Source: Cannabis sativa
Taxonomy: Eukaryota > Streptophyta > Magnoliopsida > Rosales > Cannabaceae
Assembly: GCF_029168945.1 (NCBI RefSeq)
Contig: NC_083601.1
Coordinates: forward strand, 39,483,660 to 39,547,659
Reading direction: 5' to 3'
DNA length: 64,000 nt
Each line of letters starts with the position of its first letter. Position 1 is the stretch's first letter. Positions 42,299-54,254 of this stretch are shown here, piece by piece. The translations under genes and the position numbers were made by a program. A model generated the notes under the pieces. It had not been told where the DNA came from, made no database searches, and saw only the letters and a list, made by a program, of their open reading frames with translations.

Positions 42299-42787
42299 TG
42301 TTAGACTTTTATTTGGGCTTACATTAAATTTTATTAGTTTTATTAAAACTTGGGTTGATTGGATAGTTCTTTGCTGTGTTAGCCCATGTTGTTGGTGATC
42401 AATTGTTAATGGGCTTAGCATCTGTGAGTAAAGTCTAGGTGAAGCAGAAGTGTGGGCTTTTCTAGTTGACTGAAGCCTTTGATGAGCGAGCCCGGCCAAC
42501 TAGGGTTTTGTAGCTAAGTCCCCTCCCTAACTCTATAAATACATATTGTCTCATCACAATTGTATACCTTTTGATAATCAGAGAAAAAAAACTGCTTCTG
42601 ATTTAGAGATCTAGGGAGGAAGACTTAGTTGATAGTATTGCACTATCAAATTGGAGTAACTGCTGTGGATCAATCAGAGATAATTGCTATGGATCAATCA
42701 GGTACACATACCTAATTATTATATCTTATTATTGTGTTCTATGTTATATACAAATAGATCTTGGGTTAATTGTTAATTTATCTAACA
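42299..42787 (+). repeat. Copia 3' LTR
   Basis: 489 bp with canonical TG...CA ends. It differs from the 5' LTR mainly in the block after TTTGATGAGC. Confidence 0.94.
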
Positions 42788-44466
42788 GGAAGTATATATT
42801 TTTTCGCTATCACTTAAGAAGATAATAGCAATAAGTAACTTTATAGTTTCTTTTCTATTTAATTATTCAATAAATAAATATTTTTATAAATTAAACAAAA
42901 CTCATTAATTAGTTTTATAAGTTACTAAAAAGTATTTTATTATTTAATATTTAAAAGATAATAAATTGTATTTTACATAGTTTTTATTTTTATTTTTTTA
43001 TATATAGAATAATTTTTACAAGTTTTTAAAATAATTTACCACATAGTATCTTAAAAATTAATACAAACCCCATAAATTACTCTAAAATTTTTGTTATTTT
43101 TTACTTAAAAATTATTAAATGATATATTTAGAACAAATCTAATTAATTAATAGAATTATTTTAATATATTTTTAACAAAACTTATAAAGCAGCCAAAAAA
43201 TATCTTAAAGATTATAAAATTAATTATATTATAAAAACTACTACACCTAAAAATTTCATTAATAAGTTATATGATAAGTACACATAGTTTATTGTATCTT
43301 ACCATAAAATTCTCAACTTAGTTTAGAAAGTATGAAAAATGTTACTAAAAATAAAAATAACTCAAAAGTGACTTAGAACTAAGTTTTACTGTAGAGATTC
43401 AAGATCAAATAACCAAGATACAAAAGAAGAATTTTTCTTTTTTAAAAAAAAAATTATGCTCAAACTTTTTAGATATAATGAATATAATCTTATCTCTCAA
43501 ATTCAAATAAAATCTTCAAATTTGATTATAGGAAATAAAAATAATAAAGAAAAGCCCAAGTAATTTTTTATTGTATCTTTTCATCAAAAAAAAAAAAAAA
43601 AATCTTATTTCTTTTTTCCCAACATATTTCATAATATCATTCAAGTAAAAAGACAATAGCATAGACCCCATTCTCAATAGAAACACTAAAATTATTCTCA
43701 AATAAGGAAAAAAAGAAAAACAAAAACAAAAACGATCAGAAAAACAAAAACAAGTTAGAAAAAAAATAAGGAAAAACAAAAGTTTATATATGTTTTTTTT
43801 TTTAAATTTTAGCAAAGAGAGAAAAATAAGTGGAAAAAATTAATTAAAAAAAGATTAGTCATTCACGCATAAAAAGAGAAGAAGAAAAAAAAAAAAGGCA
43901 AAGGTGCCACTGAGTTGATAGTAGCGTGGAAGAAAGAATTATATGCATTTTTTATATATACGGTACAACATTAGCTGTATGTATATAATTTAAATAATCA
44001 GAGGTATATATGCTAATAATTCTAATATTACGTGTATAATTAAAAATCTCCCTAAAATATATACATATGTTTTGTAAATTTATTTACATAAAATTAATAA
44101 ATTTTATTCCAAATTGTAATATATGTATTAACATTATATTTACTCTAAAGTAATTTTATTATAATAAAGTATTAATAATTATTTATTGTTATTATTGTTA
44201 TATTGATATTTTTTTGGTATTTTAATTTTTTTTAGTGTAACTCTATTTAGTTATAACATCTCAATTACAATATAATTTGTTTGGTCCCAAGTGTATTATT
44301 GAATAGAGGTTCTACTGTATAATATTATTTTTATTGAGGATATAAGTGTTACAAATTCTAAAATTTAAAGTAAGTCCTTAAAGGGGTGTTTTAGTACTGT
44401 AAATTCGTGTGTTATGCTATTTTGGTCTATATTTTTTCGTATTTTTCAAAATATGAGAAGTATTGT
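42788..44466. other. AT-rich intergenic DNA
   Basis: No gene is recognised. From about 44350 the sequence resembles the dispersed repeat at 23836-24200. Confidence 0.5.
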
Positions 44467-44915
44467 TATTAGAGAACATTTTCTCACATAGATTAAATGT
44501 AAAAGTATTGAGTCATATATAAGAATATGAGATGCTCCGGATCACTATCAGTAATTGGTTTTGAGATGGAACCCATAATTCTCAACATGGTATCAGAGTC
44601 ATATCGTTTGCGGGCTTTCGATTCACACATATCCAAATGGTTAGCCAATTGCATGAGATCCAGATGGTGCAAAGACGTTTGAGATCCGAACAAAATAAGA
44701 TCCAAATGATGCAAAGAATGCTTAAGATCCATACAAAAATAAAGCGAGGAAAATGACACATCCTGTGATAAAGCGATTCAAGATTAGTGAGTAAAAATAA
44801 CTACCATCCTGAGGGAGAATATTGGAGAATATTATCCCACATGAGTCATATATAACAACATGAGCTACTCTACTCATCACCAATTAGTTTGAGATGAAAC
44901 TCATGATTCTCAACA
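44467..44915 (+). mobile_element. TRIM (miniature LTR retrotransposon)
   Basis: Terminal direct repeats at 44467-44587 and 44820-44915 share GAGTCATATATAA, TTTGAGATG(G/A)AAC and TGATTCTCAACA-type ends. The first is followed at once by TGGTATCAGAG, a tRNA-iMet primer site (44588-44598). The second is preceded by the purine run GAGGGAGAA. ATTGT flanks both sides (44462-44466 and 44916-44920). At 449 bp it has no coding capacity, so it would need proteins from another element. The repeats have diverged, so it is old. It sits inside the dispersed repeat shared with the gene C flank. Confidence 0.87.
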
Positions 44916-47900
44916 ATTGTGCCCTATAAAAATATGGGTCGTGCCGTGCCACAATCCCAACATAGTCTATACACACAGACGTGATTTTTTGGAGGAAATT
45001 ACACTCTATACCTTCTTTATATTGACCTCTTTTATTTTTACCCTCTTTTTTAAAATCTATCATTTTCATTTCTTTTTTTAAACATTCTACTAATTTTGTC
45101 ACTATCACTTCAAGACACTCTCCATGTGACTCTTTATGTCAGGGTATTTTGGGTAAAATACATATAAAAAGAGGTATGTTTTAATTAAATGTAAAATTAG
45201 AGGTAAATTTGATTAACTTATTAATAAAAGTGGTATTTTTCAACTTACCCCATATTTTTGTATCATGCTCAGATTCGTGCTGACTCATTTTTCTTAAACA
45301 AGCTTTTATTTTTTTTTTGCAGCCAATCATATAAAAAAATAATTAAAATTATTAGAATTTAAATATTTACTTATAAATACTTAAATTTTTATATCACACT
45401 CTATAAATAAATATTTAATTTTATATTCTTTAATAGCTTAATTATTGAATTATAATATTCATGTAAGTTTTATTATTATTTTAATTTATTTATAATTTAT
45501 AAATATATATATTTATTATTATAATTATTAAATAATAGGGTATTTTAATATTCTGTGGCGTGCTTTTTGGACTTATCGCGTGTCGTGTCTTTCGGGGTAG
45601 TCTATTCGTACTTATGTGTTATTTTTAATTACATATTTTTCGTGTCATGTCATGCTAATTTAATTATAACATATTGTGTCATACTCAAGATTTTTTTGTA
45701 CTTGGTTGTGCTCGTACTGATTCGAACCGTGAATCATATTTTTTTTCGATATCCAATATTTTAGTCTAATTTTTTTTATAAATCTATACGTTGTAATTAT
45801 TAAGTTATCTATAATTTTTTTACTATTATTCAAACTTTATTTTAGACACCATTTTTAAAAATTAACCGCAAATCTTAAATAATTACTTAATACAAAAAAA
45901 AAATGAACTAAATATCTTAGGGCTTGGTTGATTTGAGATTTAAAAATTTTATTTTCTAAAAGAGTATTTTGGAAACAAAAATTTGAATTTTGGATGTGAA
46001 AAATTATTTCTAAAAATGTGATTAGTTGTATGTAATTTTGTGTTTTTGAATTTTAAAATGTTGGATTTGTGCTTGGTTGTGAATCTCAAAATAAAAAAAA
46101 AAAAAATAAAAGAGTATTTGAAGAGTTTTTAGATTCAATGATTTAAGAACATAGAAAACATAAAATTATTATTTTCATTTTTAAGCTTAAAACTTAAAAT
46201 CATATTTAAATTTAATTTTTGAAAATATCAAATCGATTAAGTATTTTTTACGTGGATCCCAATCTTTTAAATTTTCAAAAACATAAAATTGTTTACAAAT
46301 CTCAAACCAAAGTCTCTTACAGATTTTTTCCAAATTTTATACTTTCTTTTATTTTCGTTTCTTTTAACGAATTACTTGGAAAAATATATATCAAGCTGAC
46401 ATGGCAACAGATGATTGGATCATCTAGATATTATTATCCTTTTCTATAAAATTGATCTGCTAAAATAATGGAAACAAAAACCCGACAAAATTGATCATGC
46501 TTCCAATAATTGATAATTAGTCAATATAGCCGCGAAAACAATGCTTGTTGTTGCACACTTTTGTTTTTTTTTTTGTTGTCGATAAATATCATTCTTCCAA
46601 AATTGTATAAAGAAGATATTTTTCTCAATAATTAATATTTCTAAATTGATAAGTTACATATAATTTCTTTTACACAACAATATTATTACTTTAACAAAAT
46701 TTTATGCAATCAGAATAAATCAGTTACATATTCCTATTTTTTTTTTTTCTGTTATAGTTTTTTTAAGAAAATTTTATGGTACACTCTTGAAAAGGATACG
46801 GAGAATTTTTTAGTTTAATTATTTTTATAGCAGTTTACATTATAGTTATTAAAATATTTTGTATAATTTTAAAAAATTTTAAAATAATTTAACATGTCAA
46901 AAATTTAAATATAATAAAAAAATTAGACTAATTTTTTTTTTTCTAAATGACAAAACAATAAAGTCAGTGCACCATTTTTTAGTGCAGGTAGAAGCTCCCA
47001 ATTTATTTATTAGTAAAATAATTTGAAACAATAAAAGTTAAGTTATTAATAAATGACATCAAAATTGTGTTTAAAAAAATGACATCAAAATTATGATTAC
47101 ATACAAAATTATATAGTAAAAATTTTAATAATAATTCATAACTTAAATTTTCACCTAAAAATATATTGGTGAATTAATATTACTTGAATTATAAATTTTT
47201 TTTTTAATTATAATAATATTTAGTAAAAATAATTGTTGGGACTTAGGCTAAGAAATATTAAAAAAAAAATATTATGGATTTTAAATGAATTTTTTAAAAA
47301 TAAACATTGCAAGCTACATACTTGTTTTTTACATAAATAAATACTTAGAACAAAGAGACAAAATAAATTGAGAAAATTTATTTACACCTTAAAAATTTCT
47401 AATACATCCCATTTCAAAACTTTTATTTTATATAAAATTTAATTTTTTTTTGACATGATATAAAATTTAAATTTTTAATTGTGCTAAATTAATTTTTTTT
47501 TTCTAATTCATATTCTTAAAAAATATATCTATTAAATAAAAATAATTATATTTTAAATATTATAATAAAAAAATTAAAATAAAAATTATATGAAATTTTC
47601 TTAAAAAAATTAAAAAATATATACATGATTTAGAAAAAAAAATCAAAATAAGTATTAAAATTAACATGTGAAGAAAAAAAATTAAAAAAAAAATTAAGAG
47701 TAATTTTTTAAAAATTATTAATTTTTTTTTAAAAATAATATAATATAGAACTCCCCAATAAATAAACAAATATAGAATAAAGAGACATAAATAAAAAAAA
47801 AAGTAGAAATGGACAAGATTTTTTAACTTGTTAAGATCATTCTCTTGTTTTGTTACTTAATAGGAGAATATGCAAATATATACTAATACAGAAGAATATG

Positions 47901-47953
47901 CAAGAGTGTAACTTTGATAATAATGATCCATTTGCCAGAGATTGTATGGTAGC
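44916..47953. other. AT-rich intergenic DNA before gene E
   Basis: Bases to about 45420 continue the dispersed repeat also found downstream of gene C. The remainder is AT-rich with A and T homopolymers and no supported gene. The last 70 bp before gene E share the leader pattern GAATATGCAA and AGATTGTAT seen before F, C or D. Confidence 0.5.
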
Positions 47954-50900
47954 ATGTCGATGTTGAATATATTTCTGCTATCCTTCTTCTGGTTTCAATC
48001 TCAATATTGCTATGCAATTTATAACATAACTTCATCCCAAGCCTTATCTCAAACACAAACTCTACTCTCATCCAACCAGACTTTTGAGTTAGGTTTCTTT
48101 AATCCAAATAATTCTGCAAATCAGTATGTGGGCATTTGGTATAAGGATATTTCACCCCGCACTGTTGTCTGGGTCGCCAACAGAGAGAAACCGCTAAAAG
48201 TTGCAGATTCTGCTTCGGCAAGTCTCACGATTGGCAGTAACGGAAATCTGGAGCTTCTGAGTGGTAAGAACAAGTCTGTTATCTGGTCAACTTATATTCC
48301 TGTCCGATCAAATGGTTCAATTGTAGAGCTTTCAGATAATGGTAACTTGGTTTTGAAAGATGAAAAAACAGGAGAAAACTTATGGCAGAGCTTTCAACAC
48401 TTAGGGGACACATTCTTACCTGGAGCAACGTTAGGTTACAATCTCAAAACTGGAGCTAATTATGTGTTGACCTCTTGGAAGAGTGACAATGATCCATCAC
48501 CAGGGAATTTCACACTTGGAATCTCGAAACAGTTACCCCCGCAAGTTTACCTTTGGATCAATGGAAAATTGCCTTACTGGAGAAGTGGACCATGGGACAA
48601 ATCCAAGTTTGTAGGAGTACCAGATATGGATACATCATACCAAAGTTTTTTTATTCTTGAACAAGACTTTGAGAAGGAAACAGCATTTCTACATTTCAAT
48701 TTGTTGGACCAATCCTTGGTCACAAAAGCGTTTGTTTCATCTCAAGGTCTTCTAAGATTGTTCTTGCATAACAAATACAATGTTAGTGGCTCTTGGTATC
48801 CTACCTGGGAGGGAGGAACAAGTCGATGCGACGTATATGGAACTTGCGGAGAGTTTGGGGTATGCACAAAATCTCAATCTCCAATTTGCAAGTGCTTAAA
48901 AGGGTTTGTACCAAAATCAGACCAAGAGTGGAGAGGGTGCAAGAGGAGAACCGACTTACTTTGTGGGAAAAACAACATTAGCCAATCTTCAAATGGAAGA
49001 GAATCAGATGGATTTTACAAGATGAGTATGATAAAGCTTCCAGACTTGTATACATTTGTGAACATTATTAATGCCAACAATTGCTACAAATGGTGCATGA
49101 ATAATTGTTCTTGCGTAGCTTATGCTTTTGTAAATGGAATAGGGTGTTTGGTTTGGTCAGAAGATCTTATTGACATTCAGGGCTTTTCCAATGGTGGGGA
49201 AGATCTGTTTATTCGCCTCGCACAAGCTGATCTTGGTAAGGGTGGTGTTGCTTTTTAAGGAATTTTAATGGTTGTGTACCGTCTTTTTCTTCTTCACTCC
49301 AACACATATATTATCCATAATCATTTGTTATTTAGTGGGAGGACACAAATCCAGGAAGACTGTCATCATCCTCGCATTTATTTCTGGTAGTGCTCTTCTC
49401 GTAATCGTTGCTATTGCTTTCATATTTAAAAGATGGAGAACGAACCATAGAAGTAAGGAAATGATACAGCTTCTAACTTATCAATTTACTTTCTTATAGT
49501 TCTACTTCTATAAAAAATTATTTAATATTTAATCTAACTCCAAATCTGAAAGCTGGAATAGCAGAGTCTCAACTACAGAATCTCAAAAGTGCCAAACAAC
49601 AAGATCCATCGGAGTTATGTATTTTTGAATTGGATACTGTTTTAGCTGCTACAAACCATTTCAACATCACAAATAAACTCGGACAAGGAGGGTTTGGCTC
49701 TGTTTACAAGGTATGATTACATTGTGTTCTTTTTTAAACAAATGAATAACTAAACAATTAGAACAGCAAGTTAAATATGGGATGTCATGTCGATCTGTTT
49801 GCAGGGAAAATTACAAGATGGAAAGGAAATAGCAATCAAAAGATTGTCTAGTAGCTCGGGACAAGGCATAGAAGAGCTTAAGAATGAGATGATTTTGATC
49901 TCTAAACTTCAGCACAGAAATCTTGTGAAGCTCTTAGGTTGCTGCATTGAAGGAGAAGAAAAGTTACTAATTTATGAGTTTATGCCCAACAGAAGCTTGG
50001 ATACTTTTCTATTCGGTTGGTTATTATTACACACTTTGTCATCAATACTGAACTCCTCTGCTTCCTCTGTTCTCTTGATTTTTTCTCTAGCTATCCAAAT
50101 TCAGTTCCCATATTTACTAATTACTATCATGAAGCTCTCATCTTCATTTTGTTTCGTTCGGTTTTAACATTTATGATCAATTATTAATGGTTTGCATTAT
50201 GTAGATCGAAGTAGAAGTGTACAGCTCAATTGGGCTACACGGTTCAACATAATTCATGGAATTGCAAGAGGTCTTGTATATCTTCATCGTGATTCATGTT
50301 TAAGAGTGATACATCGAGATTTGAAAGTAAGCAATATTCTATTAGATGAAAAGATGAACCCAAAAATATCAGACTTCGGATTGGCACGAATTTTCGAAGA
50401 GACAATAGATCTAGTAAACACTCAAAGGGTAGTCGGAACATTGTAAGTAAGAAACTAAATAAGCATTGTTTTATGAATAACAAACTTCATTTACTGTTAT
50501 TTCTTTACTATAGATATGGTTGATCTTCATTAACTAATGGAACATTATCTGCTTGTTTCAACCATCTATCTAATTCAGAGGCTACATGTCTCCAGAATAT
50601 GCCATGGGTGGAATATTTTCTGAAAAGTCTGACGTATTTAGCTTTGGAATGATGGTATTAGAGATAATCAGTGGGAAGAAAAACTCTAGCTTCCACTATT
50701 ATGAGAAAGAGCTAAGTCTTGTTGATTATGTGAGTGAGTTGATAGTAGCAGCATCTCCTAAATTGATAGTTAGTTCATTTTTCAACTGGTCATCTTGATT
50801 GGTTGGACATGTTTGTTTTGTTTTGTAGGCTTGGCAACTGTGGAATGAAAGCAGAGGATTAGATTTGGTTGATGATGCATTGGCCAAGTCATACTCTGCA

Positions 50901-51110
50901 GCAGAAGCCATGAGGTGCATACATATTGGTCTTTTATGTGTACAATATCATGCAAGTGATAGACCAACAATGGTGGATGTGGTTTCCATGTTGATCAAAG
51001 AAACACATCTTCCTCAACCCAAACAATCCTTCTTTACTTGCCAACGTCAACCACAAGCCGGAACTAGTTCCGTGAATGAAGTCACATTATCATTGTTTGA
51101 AGGGCGATAA
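47954..51110 (+). CDS. Gene E: S-domain receptor-like kinase
   Basis: Predicted 812 aa, the shortest of the array. Exons: 47954-49235, 49336-49452, 49553-49710, 49805-50015, 50205-50442, 50579-50729, 50829-51110. ATG at 47954 precedes a signal peptide. B-lectin ([11 protein letters not shown]), S-locus region ([11 protein letters not shown]), EGF-like ([13 protein letters not shown]), PAN ([13 protein letters not shown]), membrane span in exon 2, kinase Lys about 531, HRD Asp about 628, DFG Asp about 646, tail ending SLFEGR. Exon 3, the juxtamembrane segment, is 48 nt shorter than in C, D and F and lacks their WPIKEI-type block. A seven-residue loss follows SDQEWR. Both changes keep the frame. 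It is probably functional. Confidence 0.92.
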
Positions 51111-51405
51111 TAAGTCATTTAAGATTTAAGTTACTTTTGGAAACCGCGCGCGAGTCTTTCTAAACTATTCGTTCATATCAAACAAACAAAGTATGTGCAA
51201 CTATTCTCCTTAAATTAAATTACCTTAAAAGAACGAGTGTTGTTATTCCATTATTACATTTTTAATTGTATGCTATTAGTAAAAATTTAGGGACATTTAA
51301 GAACTGATATATTTTTTGTAAGTAATTTTTTTTCTAATTTAAAATAATTTAACTATAAATAATTTGATATACTAAATATAAACGGTTTAACACGGATTGA
51401 TTTTA
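51111..51405. other. Intergenic, 3' flank of gene E
   Basis: No feature recognised. Confidence 0.4.
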
Positions 51406-51795
51406 GGGTGCGTTTAGAAAGCCACAATGTAATTGGATTTGTGTGTAATTGGAGGTAATTACACAATTTGGCATGTTTGTCTGACCATGTTACACTGTAA
51501 CTGTAACTGTGTAATTGAAAGTAATTGAGGGGTTCCAATTACACTCTCCCAATGTAATTACACTGTGTAATTGCTAAAAACTTTCCATATTAAACATTAG
51601 CTACTAAAAAATATTATTTTCCCATGTAATTACTAGCTATTTTGCCAAACAAGCTATTAGGAATTCTTATGTAATTACCACCTCATGTCCAAACATACAT
51701 TGTATTTTAAAATATAGTGTAATTACTACACTGTGTAATTACCACTCTAGTAATTATCCTACCTAGTAATTACACAGTTACTTCCAAACGCATCC
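51406..51795. mobile_element. Tourist-like (PIF/Harbinger) MITE
   Basis: 390-bp element with imperfect terminal inverted repeats: GGGTGCGTTTAGAAAG at the left and CTTCCAAACGCATCC at the right. It is flanked by TTA on both sides (51403-51405 and 51796-51798). The inside is full of TGTAATTAC-type palindromic words. There is no coding frame, so it would be mobilised by a Harbinger transposase elsewhere. A 3-bp TTA duplication is typical of this superfamily. Confidence 0.82.
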
Positions 51796-53106
51796 TTAAA
51801 GATATTCTTAGTGGTGTCTAAAAATTAAAAAATACGAAATTTATAGTTTTTTTCAATATTTTTTTTTTTATATAGGTTTGAACTTTTTTATTTTATTTTT
51901 TACAAAATATGAATGGTTGCTTACGTTATGTTCACAATTATAATATTACGTTATTTGAACTTTTTGTAAATTAAATTAAAATTAACACTTGTTTATTTGA
52001 AAATTTGAGCTAATCATGGACATCACTTTTGACATGCGGTAAGAAGAAAAATAACTTTGGGCTTACCTCCCAAGATTAGGGCGGTCAACTTGGGAAGTTG
52101 ATATTAGGGGGCGTCCAGTTAGGTGCCAAGATCCAGCGAAGTTGTTTCTGGGTGCTATCCTTCGACAAGTTGAACCAAATAGGTCGCAATGATCCTAAAA
52201 CGATGAATCATGAGGTTGAGGATGTCTTGTGGACATCCTAATCCTAAGACTCAACTTGGGTCCAGTAGTACGGGGCGCCTAGGTTGACGTCTTGTGTGTC
52301 GTCTTGCATTAGTTTCGGTTCACAACAACTTTCTATGTGCAATCTGCTTAGTCATTGCACTAGGATAATGAGAGACATGCCGTAGCCATGTTTCAGACTT
52401 AAGAGAATAGAGATGAGTCTAGAAGAAATTACACCTGAACCCTCAAGAACCTTAATGGGCGCCCAAGTGGACATATATTCGACCTAGGGGACATAGAGGC
52501 TAGCATTTAAACAATATATAAAAGGGTAAATATTATTTTGGACCCTGTATTTTGTTAAAGTTACCAATTAGACCCTCTGTTTTGTTAAATGACAAAATAG
52601 ACCCTGTATTTTCCAAAATGGTACAAATAGGACTTTGAACTGATTTTTTTTTTTTTCAAAATAAAATTTAATAATAATCTAATCTAAATGTGTTATGACA
52701 AAATTGTTTACCTTTTTCTCTCTCTAGTTTTCTTTCTCTTCTTTCCCTCTCTTTTTCTTTCTCTCTTGGCTGCTGATTTCACACGACACCACCATTAGCT
52801 TTATTTCTCATTATTCTTTCTTTTTGATTCCTTTTATTTGTAAATGGGCTTTTAGCCCTTATTAGTCCAAGCCCAACAAATTAAGGAGCGTACCCAATAC
52901 TACTGAGTTCTAGAAACATAACTTAAGTATTATTACCATTAAAAGTTAAACTTAGGTATTTATTTACAAAACCGAGAGTAAACTTAAGTATTTATAACAC
53001 AAATTCCTCAAAGCTTAAATTATTTAATTCTGTCAAGTTTTAAAAATTATTAAGAAAATTAGTATACATTGAGGCCTCTAAGAAAAATACGAAAATATTG
53101 CGAACA
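51796..53106. other. Intergenic with unclassified repeat-like segment
   Basis: Bases about 52020-52510 are less AT-rich and written in a different style (GGGCGTCCAGTTAGGTGCC, ATGGGCGCCCAAGTGG), with no long frame. They may be a fragment of an unrecognised transposon. Bases 52520-52650 carry the phrase TGGACCCTGTATTTTG and its variants, which recur at transposon ends in other plants. Bases 52720-52770 form a CT-rich tract. Confidence 0.45.
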
Positions 53107-53123
53107 TAAAATAGCGTTGCCCT

Positions 53124-53268
53124 AGCACTAGCTAAGTCTGTTACTAGTCCTTTAGGGGTTCATTTGTGGATAGATACTTGTCCTAAATTTATTGATCCTC
53201 TTGTAACAGCTGATTTGCTTTGATTTAATAACATACTTTCTTTCAAAAAAAAATAAATAAATAATAAA
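53124..53268 (+). mobile_element. 5'-truncated LINE, 3' tail only
   Basis: About 145 bp ending in an A-rich tail (CTTTCTTTCAAAAAAAAA, then AATAAAT repeats). It is flanked by a 17-bp duplication with one mismatch, TAAAATAGCGTTGCCCT at 53107-53123 and TAAAATAGCTTTGCCCT at 53269-53285. A long target duplication plus A-rich 3' end is the signature of target-primed reverse transcription. The text before the tail resembles plant L1 3' ends. No coding sequence remains. Confidence 0.8.
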
Positions 53269-53285
53269 TAAAATAGCTTTGCCCT

Positions 53286-54254
53286 TCTAGCGATTATGAT
53301 TGAACATTTACATTAAGCGTTATTTCTTTTTCCAAACGTACGGGAAAATGGCTCGAGGAAAACACCAAAAATACCAGGTTGACTGAAGCTTCCCTCGTAT
53401 TCACGAAATTTTGATACCTATGGTACTGATAGTAGACTTGAAGTTGAATCACAAGAAGTGACAACGTAGTCCAAGTTGTAACAAGCAATGCTTTAAATTG
53501 TATATAATGTGAGCAAATATTTGTTTGAATTTGTATTTTGCTTTGTAAATTTAATATTCATGGAGATGCTTAAGAGATAAGAAAAATATGATAATTTGTG
53601 ATTCAATAAACTTATATTATTTCATTTTTCATTAGTTAATTATGCCTGAATTCCTCCTATTTAATTTATTGCCGTTTTTCTTTTCTCGCAGCAAAATGTA
53701 GTATATATAAATTATAATGATATAATATATATATATATTTACATACAAAATTTACACAAATATACTAAGTACATCTAAATTTTTTCCGTAGGCTGAATGT
53801 TGAATTTTGGTGAAGAAAGAAAAAAGTAAGAAAAATGTAAAAAAAATAAAAAGTTATAAATTCTCTTATTTATTTATTTATTTTTTTTGTTCTCCACACT
53901 TTCTTTCTCCAACAAAATCCAACTTCCGAACCTAGGCTAAATATTCTATCATATTAAAAAGATTCCAAAAAGTTAAGAATACGCATATATGGAATTGTGA
54001 TTTACACCGAACTATCATTGTCCATGGACCATGCTAAGAAATGGTGGCCTCGTTTACCTTAGTGACTTGTTCTTGTTGCTTGGTTTGTGTTAGCTGTATG
54101 CTTTCGCTTATGCATTTTATCAAATAAATAAATAATAATTGAACCAGTCATTATATATTCTTATCCACGTGAAGAGATCCATATAAGGTTAGAATATGCA
54201 AATGCATTTCAATTTTGATTAAAATAATACATTGGTGAGAGACTGTATTGCAGC
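53286..54254. other. Intergenic, upstream of gene F
   Basis: AT-rich, no gene recognised. The last 60 bp share the leader pattern of genes C-E (GAATATGCAA, GAGACTGTATTG). Confidence 0.4.

Larger units (their letters stand above)
35441..42787 (+). mobile_element. Ty1-copia LTR retrotransposon
   Basis: Complete 7347-bp element flanked by GGAAG (35436-35440 and 42788-42792). LTRs at 35441-35930 and 42299-42787 differ by about six substitutions and one gap by eye. The 5' LTR ends in C instead of the usual A. The internal order is leader, gag with zinc knuckle, protease, integrase, RT, RNase H, which is Ty1-copia order. The polyprotein is split by several frame changes. The leader of about 1.5 kb is unusually long and structured. 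Confidence 0.96.

Noticed and set aside
43516..43815. 99-codon - strand open frame with hydrophobic content
   Set aside because: It is made of A/T homopolymers read as Phe, Leu and Lys; no family resemblance or regulatory context.
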